A stretch of DNA of 64,000 nt, taken from positions 6,161,334 to 6,225,333 of the forward strand of contig JAQFVV010012405.1 in assembly GCA_028023455.1 (NCBI GenBank). Direction: 5' to 3'. This stretch comes from Epiperipatus broadwayi. Its lineage: Eukaryota > Onychophora > Udeonychophora > Euonychophora > Peripatidae. The stretch's first letter is position 1, and the number at the start of each line of letters is the position of its first letter. Below the pieces are notes generated by a model. The model was not told the DNA's origin, searched no databases, and saw nothing but the letters and a program-made list of their open reading frames with translations. The translations under genes were made by a program, and so were the position numbers. Of this stretch, positions 46,920-58,989 are shown in pieces.

Positions 46920-47330
46920 GGTAAATGGCAGGGAAAACAGTTCTAATGCTTGAAACAGCTTTCAAGAAAGCTGTTCAGGAGAAAATGGAAGTTTATGATT
47001 TGTTTATTGGCAGTGTGACACATCCTAAAAAAGGCATGATAGATGAAGTCCAATGTTAAGACAATGCTGATTTTTTGAATGGAAATAGCATTGTTCATTC
47101 AGAATTTGTTCATAACGACCAGGCATTTAAAACCTAAAAGTTTTGAAAAGTTTGTGTGATGCAGGAAAACAAAAACAACCCATGCCAATTCAAAAAACCT
47201 TGAGTGAGAAATAATTTTTAATTAAATTCCACACGACCTAGCTCCACCAGCCATATTCATTCAGTTTTGCTCTGTGTGGCTTCTTTTTATTCTCCTAAAT
47301 AAAAAAAAATCTTAATTTTTTGTTGTTGTT
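46920..47330 (+). pseudogene. Mariner transposase relic
   Basis: Plus-strand blocks: AFKKAVQEKMEVYDLFIGS, THPKKGMIDEVQC, FLNGNSIVHSEFVHNDQAF, KVCVMQENKNNP, and in another frame HQPYSFSFALCGFFLFS. These correspond to mariner blocks PRPKK-x(3)-VK-x-ML, FF-GKGIVH-EFVP-GQT and PPYSPDLAPCDFFLFP. In the last block the third catalytic Asp appears as Gly (ALCGFF). Several stops and frameshifts are present. TIRs are not identified, so the element is probably truncated at both ends. Confidence 0.65.
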
Positions 47331-49095
47331 GCAATGATCAAAGAAAAAAATAATATGGGTTAAAAGGCACCACTTTGCAAAAATTTTCCAGACTACTTCA
47401 AAGAGTGAAAAATGCATTTAAACTAATGCATTGCATTTAATGGGGTATAATTTGAAAGGGACTCAATTTGTATCAACTAAAAATAAATACACAATTTTTT
47501 ATTATAAAATTCCTATTATTTTTGGTTCCACCCTCATACAGTAAATACATGCAACTGTTATATATATATGTTATACACATTTTCAACACACACACACACA
47601 TATATATATAGTATGTACATACTTATGAATATAAATGGGAATCAATTTACTCATAAAATTGGCAAAGTTTTTGAAAAATTGATTAACTGCTTATGTTCGT
47701 TTTAATAAAAACTTTATTTACTTTTTTACTTTGGCACATTCATTTATATATATTTTTATATGCTAAATATACATATAACAAAGTTCATTTTTATCCACGA
47801 ATTGTAATAACTATAGTATGACTTGAAAATAAATGAAATAACTGTGAAGAGGATGAGGACTGCTGGATGCATATTTTTATATTGTATTCTATTTTTTATT
47901 TCTATTTTAACTAATTATTAAGTTAGCCTTCCTTGATATCTTTTTTATTATATTTATTTTTTATCTGTCATTATTAGATATATAAATAATTAAATTATCA
48001 AGTAGACTCATAAACCGAGAGTGTGTAAATTAAAAAAAAAACTATTTTCTGTTCTAATTTTTAAAATTCAAAAATTTTAAATTCAACATATTTTTAATAT
48101 TAAATTTTTCAATAACCAAAACCGATGATTGCCGTTAATATGCTTAATGTATTATTAAACTAAGGATTGAATTCACTTATTATTTGGATAAAAATAAGTT
48201 AAAAATAAATCAGTTATGTTAATTGATATTGATTTTTTATATAATTTTCTTGTCATTATTCTTCCAAATTGGTTTAATTGAAATTTTTTTTCTTTGCAAA
48301 TTGGTAAGCTCTTAGTCTAATATTCATTTTATCTATTATATATGCATTTAGCAACCTATGTTTTTTTAAAATTTAATTTTATATTCATAAGTATATACAC
48401 AATTAAGTGCAATAACGAGAGATGCATCTCAATATACTCATCATTAGGTTTTAAGCTTTAGCATAGATATTAAAATTTAGGTATAATAAAGAACCACATA
48501 TACATGTTTTAATATATGCACACACACACACATATATATATGTATATACACAGGTATTTTTCAACACGTATATAACAATATACATATATAATCCACGATA
48601 CAATTCTATTTTAAAATTGTACACTTTAAGATATCAACAAAATAGTTAATAAAAAATTAGGTGAACTAAAATAAGTAATTTTATAAGTATTAAAGATAAA
48701 ATGGTATTAGGTCATGTGATATCTGACTTGATTTCTTTATAATAAAAAGGTATATTTAAAAAACATAATTTCTAACTGCAGAACCTCTATCAAGCCTGGA
48801 TTATATATATATGTTGACACAAAGATTTTCATGGGTTATAGATGAACCCACAAAGTATATCACACATATATAATGTGTGTTTGTGTGGGTTTGCATAATA
48901 ATAAATGCATTAGTAATAATATGCATTAACAAAGAAAATAATTCTCTAAATATATGCATAAACGTTACTTCTAAATGAGTTTGGCCATTCTAACTCCAAA
49001 GAAAAATAAAGAAAGTGAAAAAAATAATTATTCTAAAAATGAGGTTGCAATGACTATACAAGTTATGTTTTAATCCCAAATATATCCATGTATAG
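47331..49095. other. Long AT-rich spacer
   Basis: Contains CA/TA microsatellites (47586-47612, 48520-48545) and TA runs. No gene. Confidence 0.5.
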
Positions 49096-49099
49096 AACA

Positions 49100-52000
49100 T
49101 GCCGATCCAATCTGTTTATTTGATATTTTGTGAAGTAGTCTTTTAATTTCTTCAACAGAAAGCTATTTCTTCTGAAATAATTTAACACCATTTTTAATTG
49201 TACCTCTTCACTATATTATTCTCTCTCACATCTTCTCAATGAAAATAATCCATATTGCACTTTTAAAAATGTTTATGAGATAATCCTTATATCATAAATG
49301 AGATCTACTTCTACCATGAAAATCATGCTCATGTTGACTATAAAACATCCTTTTAGAAGTCTTGTATTGTTCATTTATTTTATATCTTTGATTCAATAAA
49401 GGTACTCTTCAGTATGGCATCAGGCAAGTTGAAGAACATATTGATTGGTTTTACGATGTTGCCATTGTGTTTTTAAAATTTTACAGAGCATCCTTAAATG
49501 AGACTTTTCTAATACCTTTACATTGCATTGATAGAATGTCCAAGTCTTACTTTCATACAATAAATGAGATAAAATAACAGCTGTATATACTACTAACTTT
49601 GTGGAAGTAATTATTTTCCTGTGATGAAATATTCCATCTTTTAAGAAAGGCAGCACTAACAGATTGGAGCTTGTGTTGGACTCAACATCTAAGTCCAACT
49701 TTCTACTTATAAAACTATCAAGGTATTTAAATCGGTGTACATTCTCAAGTTGATAATCATCCAAGCTAAAAGGTTGCTGAGGATTTTTTTTTCATCACTG
49801 GATGATAAAATACTTGAATTTTTAGAACATTAATTAATATAGCAAAGTCTTTATATGTTGCATTCAAAACATTAAAAACATTCTGTAAATCATCTTTTGA
49901 ACTCACAAAAGTAATACAGTCATCAGCACATTGTAAATCCAGAATACAAGAAGATGAAGTCTGTTTTTAATTTAATCAATTCAAATTAAAAATTCCAACA
50001 TAAAACCTATATTTTATTTTGATTCCTATTTGACTAAATTGCCTATAAACAATTTCAAAAACCATTGTCATAAAAATTGAAAACAGTGTTGGAGCAAATA
50101 GACATTTTTGCTCAAAATCATTTTCATTTTAAATGCCTCCATTTATCCCTCTATAGTAATAATACTTCCTCTCATTCCATCATGTAAAAGCTGCATCATG
50201 CAAGTAAATTTTGATGCACCACCAACTAATGTCAAACAATTCTGTATACATGTCATATTAACTAAATCAAACGTTTGGACCAAATCAATAAAAGCAATAT
50301 ACAAATCACTCAACAATTTTCTTGCATGTGCCTGGCAACAGACACTATATTTATAGTGCTACTTGATTCTGTAAAACTACATTGAGTCTCTGATAACCAT
50401 CTATTACTGGAAGTCTTGTAAGTACCTTTACTGTAGTGGATAATAATGACATTCCATAATAATTATTTCAATAGTCCCTGTTTTTAAAAATTGAAATGAT
50501 AAAAGCATCCTTATTACCAGGTAGAACAACTTTAGGAGTTCAGTTATTCTTAAAGATTTCCAATATTTTTGGTAGCACCCCCAAATTTTAAAACATTTCA
50601 ATTTTTAAGATTGCAATCTTTGTCCAAATTTGCATGAGTAAATAAAACATACCATTAAAAGCTATCATCTCAATTCCTGAAAGGTGATCAAATACTCCTT
50701 CCACCTGTTCAAAATATGATTTCTTCATACAAAAGAGTGCTATTGCTCGATTTAATAGGATTGTGATACCATTTCTCACATATCCATATGTTGTTTTCAA
50801 TGCATCAAAAAGAGCTACAATTACTATGATCAGCAAATGTTTGTATCTTCTTTGCAATTTAAATTACAATAATTTTTAAACCTGCTTGTCAGTTGTTGAA
50901 TTTCTGCTTTCAGATCTTTATATTTGTTGCTTATAATAACTACTCTTATATACACTTTAATGCAAAAACTTTTTAATAAAATATTTATTTTCCTGACAGT
51001 TGCGACTGTTCAGCGGTCTTCATCAGAGCATTCAGTCAAAACTGTCAGGAAAATTAACAAGTTTTATTAAAAACATTTTTGCATTAAAGTGTAGATGAGA
51101 GGAGTTATTATAAGCAATATATATGAATATATGAAGAAATGCAAAGAAAATAAAAGAGAAAAATAAGAATATATATCTTTATATTTACTATGAAGTTTCA
51201 AACATAATCTTATTTTTTTAAGCAGAAAATTCCATGTTTCCTTTTAGTTAAATCACTAATAATAAGATTGCTTCACCAATAATAAGATCACTATTAGAAT
51301 AACAGTCATATTTTTTTCTTTTAGTAAACCTGAGAATAGATTTATTTGTATCCTTAATACACTTCTTAAGAGAATTTTTCATGCTTCAATTATGATAATT
51401 CTGAAGGTCTAAATTAGCAATTTGAGTGTTTAATAGCTTTTCAAATGTAATGGCATAGTAGATACTTCTAAAGAATGATCATCAATTTTTTGTAGAATAC
51501 TATTGAAATATCACATTTTAATCTTTCAAAATAACAATATCTATCCACTAATTTGCACTTTTGAGTTCTTGCTTTTCTTCTGACCCCTATCTTTAACATA
51601 ATCGATTTAACACCATTGCTGTTCTGAGTGTGGGCACATCATGTTCACCTATCATGATTTTTCTATCTAAGTCTTTGTAGTAATCAATTAATTGTTGCCA
51701 AAAATTCAATAACAGTCCATATTTACAGCACCAATACCATTATTTTCAATAAAATTTGACCAAAGTCTACTATTTATGTCAACACCTGCATCAAGGTCTC
51801 CAAAAAAAAAAAAAGAGTTGTTTTTAATGGTATTTTATGATAATGCTCTTGAATCTAAAATTTTTGGGCATTGGCTACTAGAATTATTGGGCCAGATAAA
51901 TTTTAGCATTATTTGTTTTTTATTGATAAGAAGCTACTAAATTAGACTTTACGGCAAAACCAACAAATGTACATTTTCCCTTTCACTGACAGATTTGTCT

Positions 52001-52250
52001 TTCTAAAAAAACTTACAGTCATCTTTCTTTTTTTTGAAGAATGATTTTCCCTAAAAGTAGCTATAATGATCTTTAATCTTTATTGCCCCTTAGCCAGTAG
52101 TACAGTCCACTATTCTTATCTTGAAAAGTTTGTAAAGTTTTACTGATATTATTTCTATTTAATGAGTAATATACTAGACAATATGGTAATCCATCCAGAC
52201 TCTGTGAGAAAAACTATTTTTAGACCATATTTTCTAGGCCCCTTCCACTT
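49100..52250 (-). pseudogene. Nearly full-length RTE-like LINE pseudogene
   Basis: Minus strand, N to C. Endonuclease: GFAVKSNLVAS (about 51940), GDLDAGVDINSRLWSNFIEN and NGIGAVNMDC (51720-51800; family form GDFNARVG-x(n)-W). Linker: ALFDALKTTYG...NRAIALFCMKKSYFEQVEG with VFDHL (50588-50857). Reverse transcriptase: LYIAFIDLVQTFDLVNMTCI (about 50300; catalytic D of D-x(3)-AFD kept), LLHDGMRGSI, DLQCADDCITFVSSKDDLQN (about 49910; FADD box). C-terminus: LENVHRFKYLDSFISRKLD, TKLVVYTAVILSHLLYESKT and WTFYQCNVKVLEKSHLRMLC (49420-49764), then KRMFYSQHEHDFHG (about 49330). Length and order are those of a single apurinic-endonuclease-plus-RT LINE. Stops, frameshifts and the insertion at 50927-51117 make it dead. 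Confidence 0.8.
50927..51117 (-). mobile_element. B-type hairpin element B5 inserted in the LINE
   Basis: Arms of about 75 bp: TTGCTTATAATAACTACTCT, ACACTTTAATGCAAAAA and AATTTTCCTGACAG at the left, inverted at the right. The loop carries, on the minus strand, CTGATGAAGACCGCTGAACA-GTCGCAACTG, with GAAAC changed to GCAAC. It separates endonuclease from RT parts of the LINE. TATATTTG (50919-50926) and TATATATG (51118-51125) may be an 8-base TSD with one mismatch. Confidence 0.75.
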
Positions 52251-53899
52251 CTATGCAGGATGGGGGGGGGTTCTAAATAGGATAACCTACTTATACATTA
52301 TTTTCCAGTTGAAATTTCTATCTCAAATCCTCTTCTAAACAGATTCATTAGCGATTCTACTGCCTTAAGAAAGATCCATAACTAAGGAATGTCATTCCAC
52401 TAAGCCTGTTCCTGTCATTACTTTCTTAATTCTCAAAAGCTTGAGTTATAAAAAAATGAATATTGGACTGAGATATGCTATACATGTAGTTAAAAGAGTA
52501 AAAATGCTATTTGAAAATAAACAATCTCATTCTCACAGTTAGTAAAAAAAGATTATTGTTGTCATGAGAGGGAGAGAAATAAATTTATCAGAAACAATAT
52601 CTAGCATTTGTTGACTCAAGATCTTAGCCAACAAGGCAAACAAAGTTACTCTTTGTTGGATAATGTTTATTTATTAAATTCTTTCATTGCTGAAACTAAT
52701 TCCACTATCTATCATCTCTTGAATCTGTCAATGCATATCTGAAATTTTTTTAAGGAAATAAAGTTTATTTTATGTTAGCTAGAATAATATAACTTTTTTT
52801 CTTTTTATGTAAGTTTGAATTCTTCTAAAAACATCATATAACTATAAAAATATTTCTTTTTGATATTTATTAAATAAAAACAGCTTTCCAGTTATTAGGA
52901 ACTACATAAAAACAAAAGGATTACTTTTGTAAACATTTCTGATTGAAATAAGAATTTGAGTAAGTACTGTCATTTTATGCAAACTGAGTTCTGCAATTGA
53001 TCCTTTGAACTGTAGAGCTTTATATTTTGGAAATAAATCCAGATATCTATTAATAAATGTAAAAACTAAAATATCTAATATTTTCTATTCATTTCAAAGT
53101 ATTTTTCATAAGATTAAAATATAACTATGGATATAGAGACTGTTAAATGACATGCTAGTAAAATTATAACTGATGAATTTAACTACAAGCTTTTTTTCTG
53201 AGATAACATGGAATTTTCCAAGAGAAAGTTAGCTAACAGCATTATTTGATCACTATTTATTAAAGATAGTGAAACAATACCATATATGTGTGTGTGTGTT
53301 TGTTTACAAAAAGTCTTATTATGTGTCTGGAATTATTTAAAGAGTTCAATGTAGCTTGTGATGTATTTTAAGTATTGAAATGTTTGAATAAATTTTATTA
53401 AGCAAGTAGCAAATAATGACAAGCATTCTCTGAAAATGGTCAAGAATTAGTCCTTAGACATAATATCTTTGCTAGTAGTATCAATCTGTTTTTCAGCATG
53501 AAGTATATTCTTGTGTCTATTTTATTTTATATGCTCTATAAAATAATGCTTACATTAATGGATATAATGATAAATAAAATCATGTATACTAAAATCATGT
53601 GTAGTCACTAATGGAACATACATGCAAAAATAAATAAATAAATTGAAATTAGGATGTTATAGGTATTATTGAATAAGAAAATATTAGATCATGAAACTGT
53701 GAAATGAATAAGTCTTTAATTTTCTGAATGTAAAATCAACATTGTCCCTTTGGCTAAACATAACTATCCTATTAAATATATATCAGTATTATTTTAAAAT
53801 TTTACATTTATAATAATGTTTTTCATTGTTTAATGGAGTGGCAGATTAAGGGATTCAAGAGCCTGTGTTTGAATGCCACATATCCTCCCTAACGTTAAT
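52251..53899. other. AT-rich spacer
   Basis: A tRNA-like string (GTGGCAGATTAAGGGATTCA then GTTTGAATGCCAC, about 53838-53878) may be a decayed SINE head. Nothing else seen. Confidence 0.4.
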
Positions 53900-54600
53900 C
53901 TCTTTGATTATTTATTTATACATAATACAAAGTAATATGAAGAGTAAAATATAATATTTTATATTATAACAGTTAAACCTGTGACTTATATATGAATTTG
54001 ACAGCATTGCTTTCTTTGCATTAAATTCTTCACAATAAAAAATATGTATTATTTTATTCATTGCTTTAACAAATTTCTTTTTAATATTTAATATAAATTA
54101 AATAAAAGATTTTAATATTATATAAATAAATGTCAGAAATTCACAATAGAACAAAAAAGTATTTGGAGCATACCTGGCAAAGTATTAATACATTTATCTT
54201 TTTTAATAGTTTTGTATACCTAGCCAAAGGCTTGGTCCACAAAACTATTGAGAAAGCTAAAATAAATTAAAAATTTTAAATATACCTGTTAAATTTGATA
54301 TATGAATTTGAGTATTAGTGACAATTCTAAAAATTCTATTTTATTAATGACAAAATACAAAAATGATAGCCTTTTCAGGCTGTTTTCATAATTTTTTTAA
54401 TTAGTTGCTTTAGCAATTATTTTAAAAATTAATGTTAATTAAATAAATGATTTTAATACAATGGTTTATTAATGATGTATTAGTTTTTTTAAAATTGGTT
54501 GTGAATTTGAGAAGTGATAGCCTCGCAGACAAACATTCATGGACAAACACACATTAACCATTTAGACAACAGATAACCTTTATAGCAATAATTTTTGCAT
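53900..54600. repeat. AT-rich family J block, copy 1
   Basis: Repeats of TTGCTTTAACAAATT/TTGCTTTAGCAATT followed by TTAATRTTAATTAAATAAA and GATTTTAATA occur at about 54060 and 54405. The block ends with AGACAAACATTCATGGACAA and ACCATTTAGACAACAG. The same parts recur at 58990-60150. Confidence 0.5.
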
Positions 54601-54662
54601 AACATTGCTGTTTGGTTCCAAGTGTTATTTAGGTTTGAGGAATTCCATATAGAGTATAAATA

Positions 54663-56208
54663 TCACATGATCACCATCTCTTATACTAGTGCATAATTGT
54701 TTATAAACAAGGCAAAACTCTCCATACAGTAGGGCCACCCTGTGCCAACCAGAGTAATCAATGGATGCCAGAAGGCTTGTGCATAAAATCCCTATCTAAT
54801 GCCTACTCATCCAATATCCCCAGACTAGTTTCTGGCTTTTGGCCTTCATCAGCGAGAAGCTTTGGATCTGAGAGCACTGCACCTAGACCTTAGGATCTAA
54901 TGCAACCCTCCAGCAAACACCTTTTATCTCTACTTAACTATAAAACTATGAGAATGAAATTGAAAACACAAAAATATTTTCAATCTAAGCTCAATAGCTT
55001 ATATAGTCATATGGGTCTGAACTCAGTTCAGCACCTACACATTTTGGTGTCTTTGGCTCTTAAACAACCATAGCCACCATTATCCTATTAGGCAGGATTG
55101 GTGTTAAACCATTAAGCATCACATGATCACCATCTCTTATACTAGCACATAATTGTTTATAAATAATGCAAAACTCTCCATACAGTAGTGCCACCCTGTG
55201 CCAACCAGCGTAATCAATGGATGCCAGAAGGCTTGTGCATAAAATCCCTATCTAATGCATACTCATCCAATATTCCCAGACTAGTTTCTGGCTTGTGGCC
55301 TTTGTCAGTGAGGAGCTTTGGATCTGAGAGCACTGCACCTAGATCTTAGGATCTAATGCAACCCTTCAGCAACCACCTTTTATCTCTACTTAACTATAAA
55401 ACTATGAGAATGAAATTGAAGACACAAAAATATTTTCAATCTAAGCTTAATAGCTTATATAGTCATATGGATCTAAACTCAGTTCAGCACCCATACATTT
55501 TGGTGTCTTTGACTTTTAAACAACCATAGCTACCACTATCCTATCCTGAAGGGTTGAATTAGATCCTAAGATCTAGGTGCAGTGCTCTCAGATTCAAAGC
55601 TCCTCACTGACGAAGGCCATAAGCCGGAAACTAGTCTGGGGATATTGGATGAGTAGGCATTAGATAGGGATTTTATGCACAAGCCTTCTGGAATCCATTG
55701 ATTACTCTGGTTGGCACAGGGTGGCATTGCTGTATGGAGAGTTTTGCCTTGTTTATAAACAATTATGTGCTAGTATAAGAGATGGTGATCATGTGATGCT
55801 TAATGGTCTAACACCAATCCTGCTTAATAGGATAATGGTGGCTATGGTTGTTTAAGAGCCAAAGACACCAAAATGTATGGGTGCTGAACTGAGTTCAGAC
55901 CCAAATGACTATATAAGCTATTGAGCTTAGATTGAAAAGATTTTTGTGTTTTAAAATTTCATTCTCATAGTTTTATAGTTAAGTAGAGATAAAAGGTGGT
56001 TGCTTGAGGGTTACATTAGATCCTAAGATCTAGGTGCAGTGCTCTCAGATCCAAAGCGCCTCACTGAGGCCACAAGACAGAAACTAGTCTGGGGATATTG
56101 GATGTGTAGGCATTAGATGGGGGATTTTATGCACAAGCTTTCTGGCATCCATTGATTACTCTGGTTGGCACAGGGTGGCACTACTGTATGGAGAGTTTTG
56201 CCTTGTTT
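54663..56208. mobile_element. 1.55-kb palindromic array of family A units with 12-13 bp TSD
   Basis: Two plus-oriented units (54663-55113 and 55114-55545) are followed by two inverted ones (about 55546-55790 and 55791-56208), giving a long hairpin centred near 55546. Each unit has the end ATCACATGATCACC, TGCATAAAATCC, the motif (CTGACGAAGGCCATAAGCCG-GAAACTAG at about 55607) and AGATCYTAGGATCTAATGC. The outer flanks are AGAGTATAAATA at 54651-54662 and at 56209-56220, so the whole array behaves as one insertion. The right end is GAGAGTTTTGCCTTGTTT, the same terminus as in A1 and A3. Non-coding. Confidence 0.85.
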
Positions 56209-56220
56209 AGAGTATAAATA

Positions 56221-58401
56221 TTTAGTATATTCATACACTTTAAATATAATAATTTTTAAAACTATATACATTTATATATTAGATAAAAGGTAGCCCAGTG
56301 ATAAAACTAATAGAGAGAAAGAGAAAGGTCAAGCAACATGAGTGATTGGATAAGACAATAACTAAATGACATTTCATGATGGTACTTATATATATGGGAA
56401 TTCTTGTGAAATTTATGAATTCAAATATACAAATTTCTAGCGTTTTTTTTTTATTGAATACCTTTTCAAATCTGGGTTTTCATTTTAAAAGTGAATAGAA
56501 ACCAATCCCTATGTTGCATGAGAATGGTATGGTGAAAATTACACTACAGAGATATTACTCATTAAGTGGAAATTCTCTAATCTAATGAATGACTAATAAA
56601 AATTATTAATATGGATATTTCTAGTTAATAATGATGAATCTATCGCTATGAATCGTTAATCCATGGATATTAAACAAGTTATAATTTAAGAATAATATTA
56701 TGTTACAATAAAATTCATACATGAATACTAATCATTTTTATGTGTATACCCGCACACACAAATACTATTATTGGTCAAAATCACCTTTGCTTATTTTTTA
56801 CAACAGCAGAATTTTATGACTGCTATTGAAATTGTTGTCTCTACAAATGAAATGAATACAAATTAATATTTTTGTCTTCTCTTGATAAAAGATAATTTGA
56901 CAATTTAGTATAATAATCAAGAATAAAAGTCACTGCTTGCTTGTATCATTTATTCCTCATCTTTACAATAAGGCTGATATTGACTTATGGTTTGATTTCT
57001 TTCTGTTGCATTTTGCAATATTTCTTTGATTTTCTACTATTATAATTATTTAAATTTATTCCTTTTGTATCATAATTGTAGCAATGAAAATTATATATTA
57101 ATACTATGATTTTGAATTTATGGGACATCTATATATGTGTCATATTTAATCTGGATGTCCTATAATTTCCACACAGATTTAAGGATGATTACTATTTATT
57201 GTATTAATAATTTTAATAAGCTTATAAATAAAAGTGAATTATGAGGATTAACCTTTCTATAGGTTGACATTTTTTTTATTTTTTTTGATAGTAAATTTTG
57301 TATGTGTTCAACATTTGATTTAAATCGTTATTCTATATTATAATTCAATAAATTGGGTTTGATTTGTTAGAAATATAAATGTTCCGAGAAAAAAAAAAAC
57401 ATCCTAAAAAATAATATTGGAACTTTGCAAATATATATATATAAATATTTAACACCAGCAATAATTTTCTCTTATTGGATGATTATCACAATGCCAGCGG
57501 GAAAAAATAATAGAATTTTTTGTCTATTAAACTTCATTGGTAAAATCCAGATGAATTATTTGTTAAGTCATAAATTTATGCAATTTTGTTCTAAAATTTA
57601 AAATCGTATTTATAATTATTAAAATATCACAAACATTCCAGGTGTGTTTAGCATACCATTGCTGATCGTTATAATAAATTTTTCATTTATTTTTAAAAAG
57701 AAACCATACTGAAATAAAACCAAGTCAATAATTATTATAAAAATATTTTGTAAAAATAATGGTAAATATTTCTTTATATAAATTATAATACATATATTTA
57801 TATATATGTATATTGCTCTTTGCTAACAGCAATAGGAGAAAAGTTTACAATTATTCTCATAACTATTTTTGAAGCCTGAGAACAAAAAAAACTACAATCA
57901 GCAAGATTATAGGTGAACTTTGGATTCTTTGTAATTTTTTTAGGCTGTATAATTCTGATCTTTTCAGATTTGTTTTTAGAACTAATAAATTAATAAATTT
58001 AGCTTCAGTTTCTGTCTCCACAATGGATGCATTACTGGCAAAATATTGCTATTGGTTGCCATGGTGAAAGAAAGCTGAAGATCTTCCAGCACCATCTTCA
58101 AACAAAATACTTTGTTAGGTATTAATGAGTGAATTAGTATTATTAATATATAAATTTATTCATGGAATAACTAAATCCAAATACATTTCCATGCAACAAT
58201 TTAGAAGTCAGTCTCAAAAGAGCTATTTTAACAATTTTGCAAACAAAGTCCACTTTACAATATCAATGCTAATTTATTAGTTAGACAAAAGATAACCCCT
58301 TTTATAATCTATTATATTTTTATATATGGTAAATAAATAAATAATCAACATTTGAAAATGATGAAATTTTAAATTAAAAAATAAATATTATATAAATAAT
58401 A
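56221..58401. other. Long AT-rich spacer
   Basis: CTATTGGTTGCCATGGTGAAAG (split as CTATTGGTTGCC/ATGGTGAAAG) at about 58050 carries an inverted CCAAT core next to an imperfect X-box-like string, but no exon is near it. A T-rich/A-rich sequence fills the rest. Confidence 0.4.
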
Positions 58402-58735
58402 AATATAATGGTAATTATCTAATTATACACAGTCTTTTAATCTGCAGAAGTACTTTCAATTAATTGCTTAACTGTCTTCACCTCCATTTAATTAAAAAAA
58501 CATAACAGAAGCAAATGTCATCAACTCAAATATACAGAATTTCAATCTGCAGAAGCACTTTCGGTTAATCACTTAACCATTTTCAACTGTCATTAAATTC
58601 AAAATCATACTGGAAACAAATATCATTAACTAAAATCATCAATTCAAATCATGGTATTTAAGATGACAATATATAAAAGTATTTCTGCAGATTGAAAGAT
58701 TGTGTATAGTAGCCAATTACTGTTATAATTATTAT
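58402..58735. mobile_element. Element L: TIR element with internal tandem repeat
   Basis: The termini ATAATGGTAATTATCTAATT-ATACACAGTC and the complement of GATTGTGTATAGTAGCCAAT-TACTGTTAT are inverted over 50 bp or so, including ATCTGCAGAAGTACTTT. The interior holds two units of about 110 bp (58436-58545 and 58549-58650), each with ATCTGCAGAAG-ACTTTC, TTAACYRTYTTCA and CAAATRTCAT. The internal unit starts with the TIR sequence, so the TIR end itself was duplicated. Confidence 0.7.
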
Positions 58736-58799
58736 TTTTATTATTATAATATTTTTTTATTATTTGACATGTTATTTGTATTATACATATATAAAATAT

Positions 58800-58925
58800 A
58801 ACAGAATGGCCTTATTGCTCAGGAATTCATAAGAAGTTTGAGAGTCAGGATTGTTGTAACTGGAATCAATCTGTGAATCTTATACTCCAGAGTCTAACAT
58901 TGTGCCATTGCATTAAATCACTCAG
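58800..58925 (-). repeat. SINE-like family II, copy 5
   Basis: On the minus strand: AATGGCACAATGTTAGACTC (A-box-like), CAGATTGATTCCAG (B-box-like), then ACTCTCAAACTTCTTATGAA and TTCCTGAGCAATAAGGCC. This copy shows the best A and B boxes of the family. Confidence 0.6.
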
Positions 58926-58989
58926 AATCTTTACAAATAAGGATATATATTGGCAATGTTATATATTTGGCAACAGTCTTATTCAAATT

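Noticed and set aside
50108-50356. 82-residue plus-strand frame
   Set aside because: It lies antisense over the reverse transcriptase part of the LINE. The minus strand carries the recognisable FIDL-x(2)-TFDLVN block.
58040-58075. CCAAT plus X-box promoter
   Set aside because: The X-box second half does not fit the consensus and there is no gene next to it.
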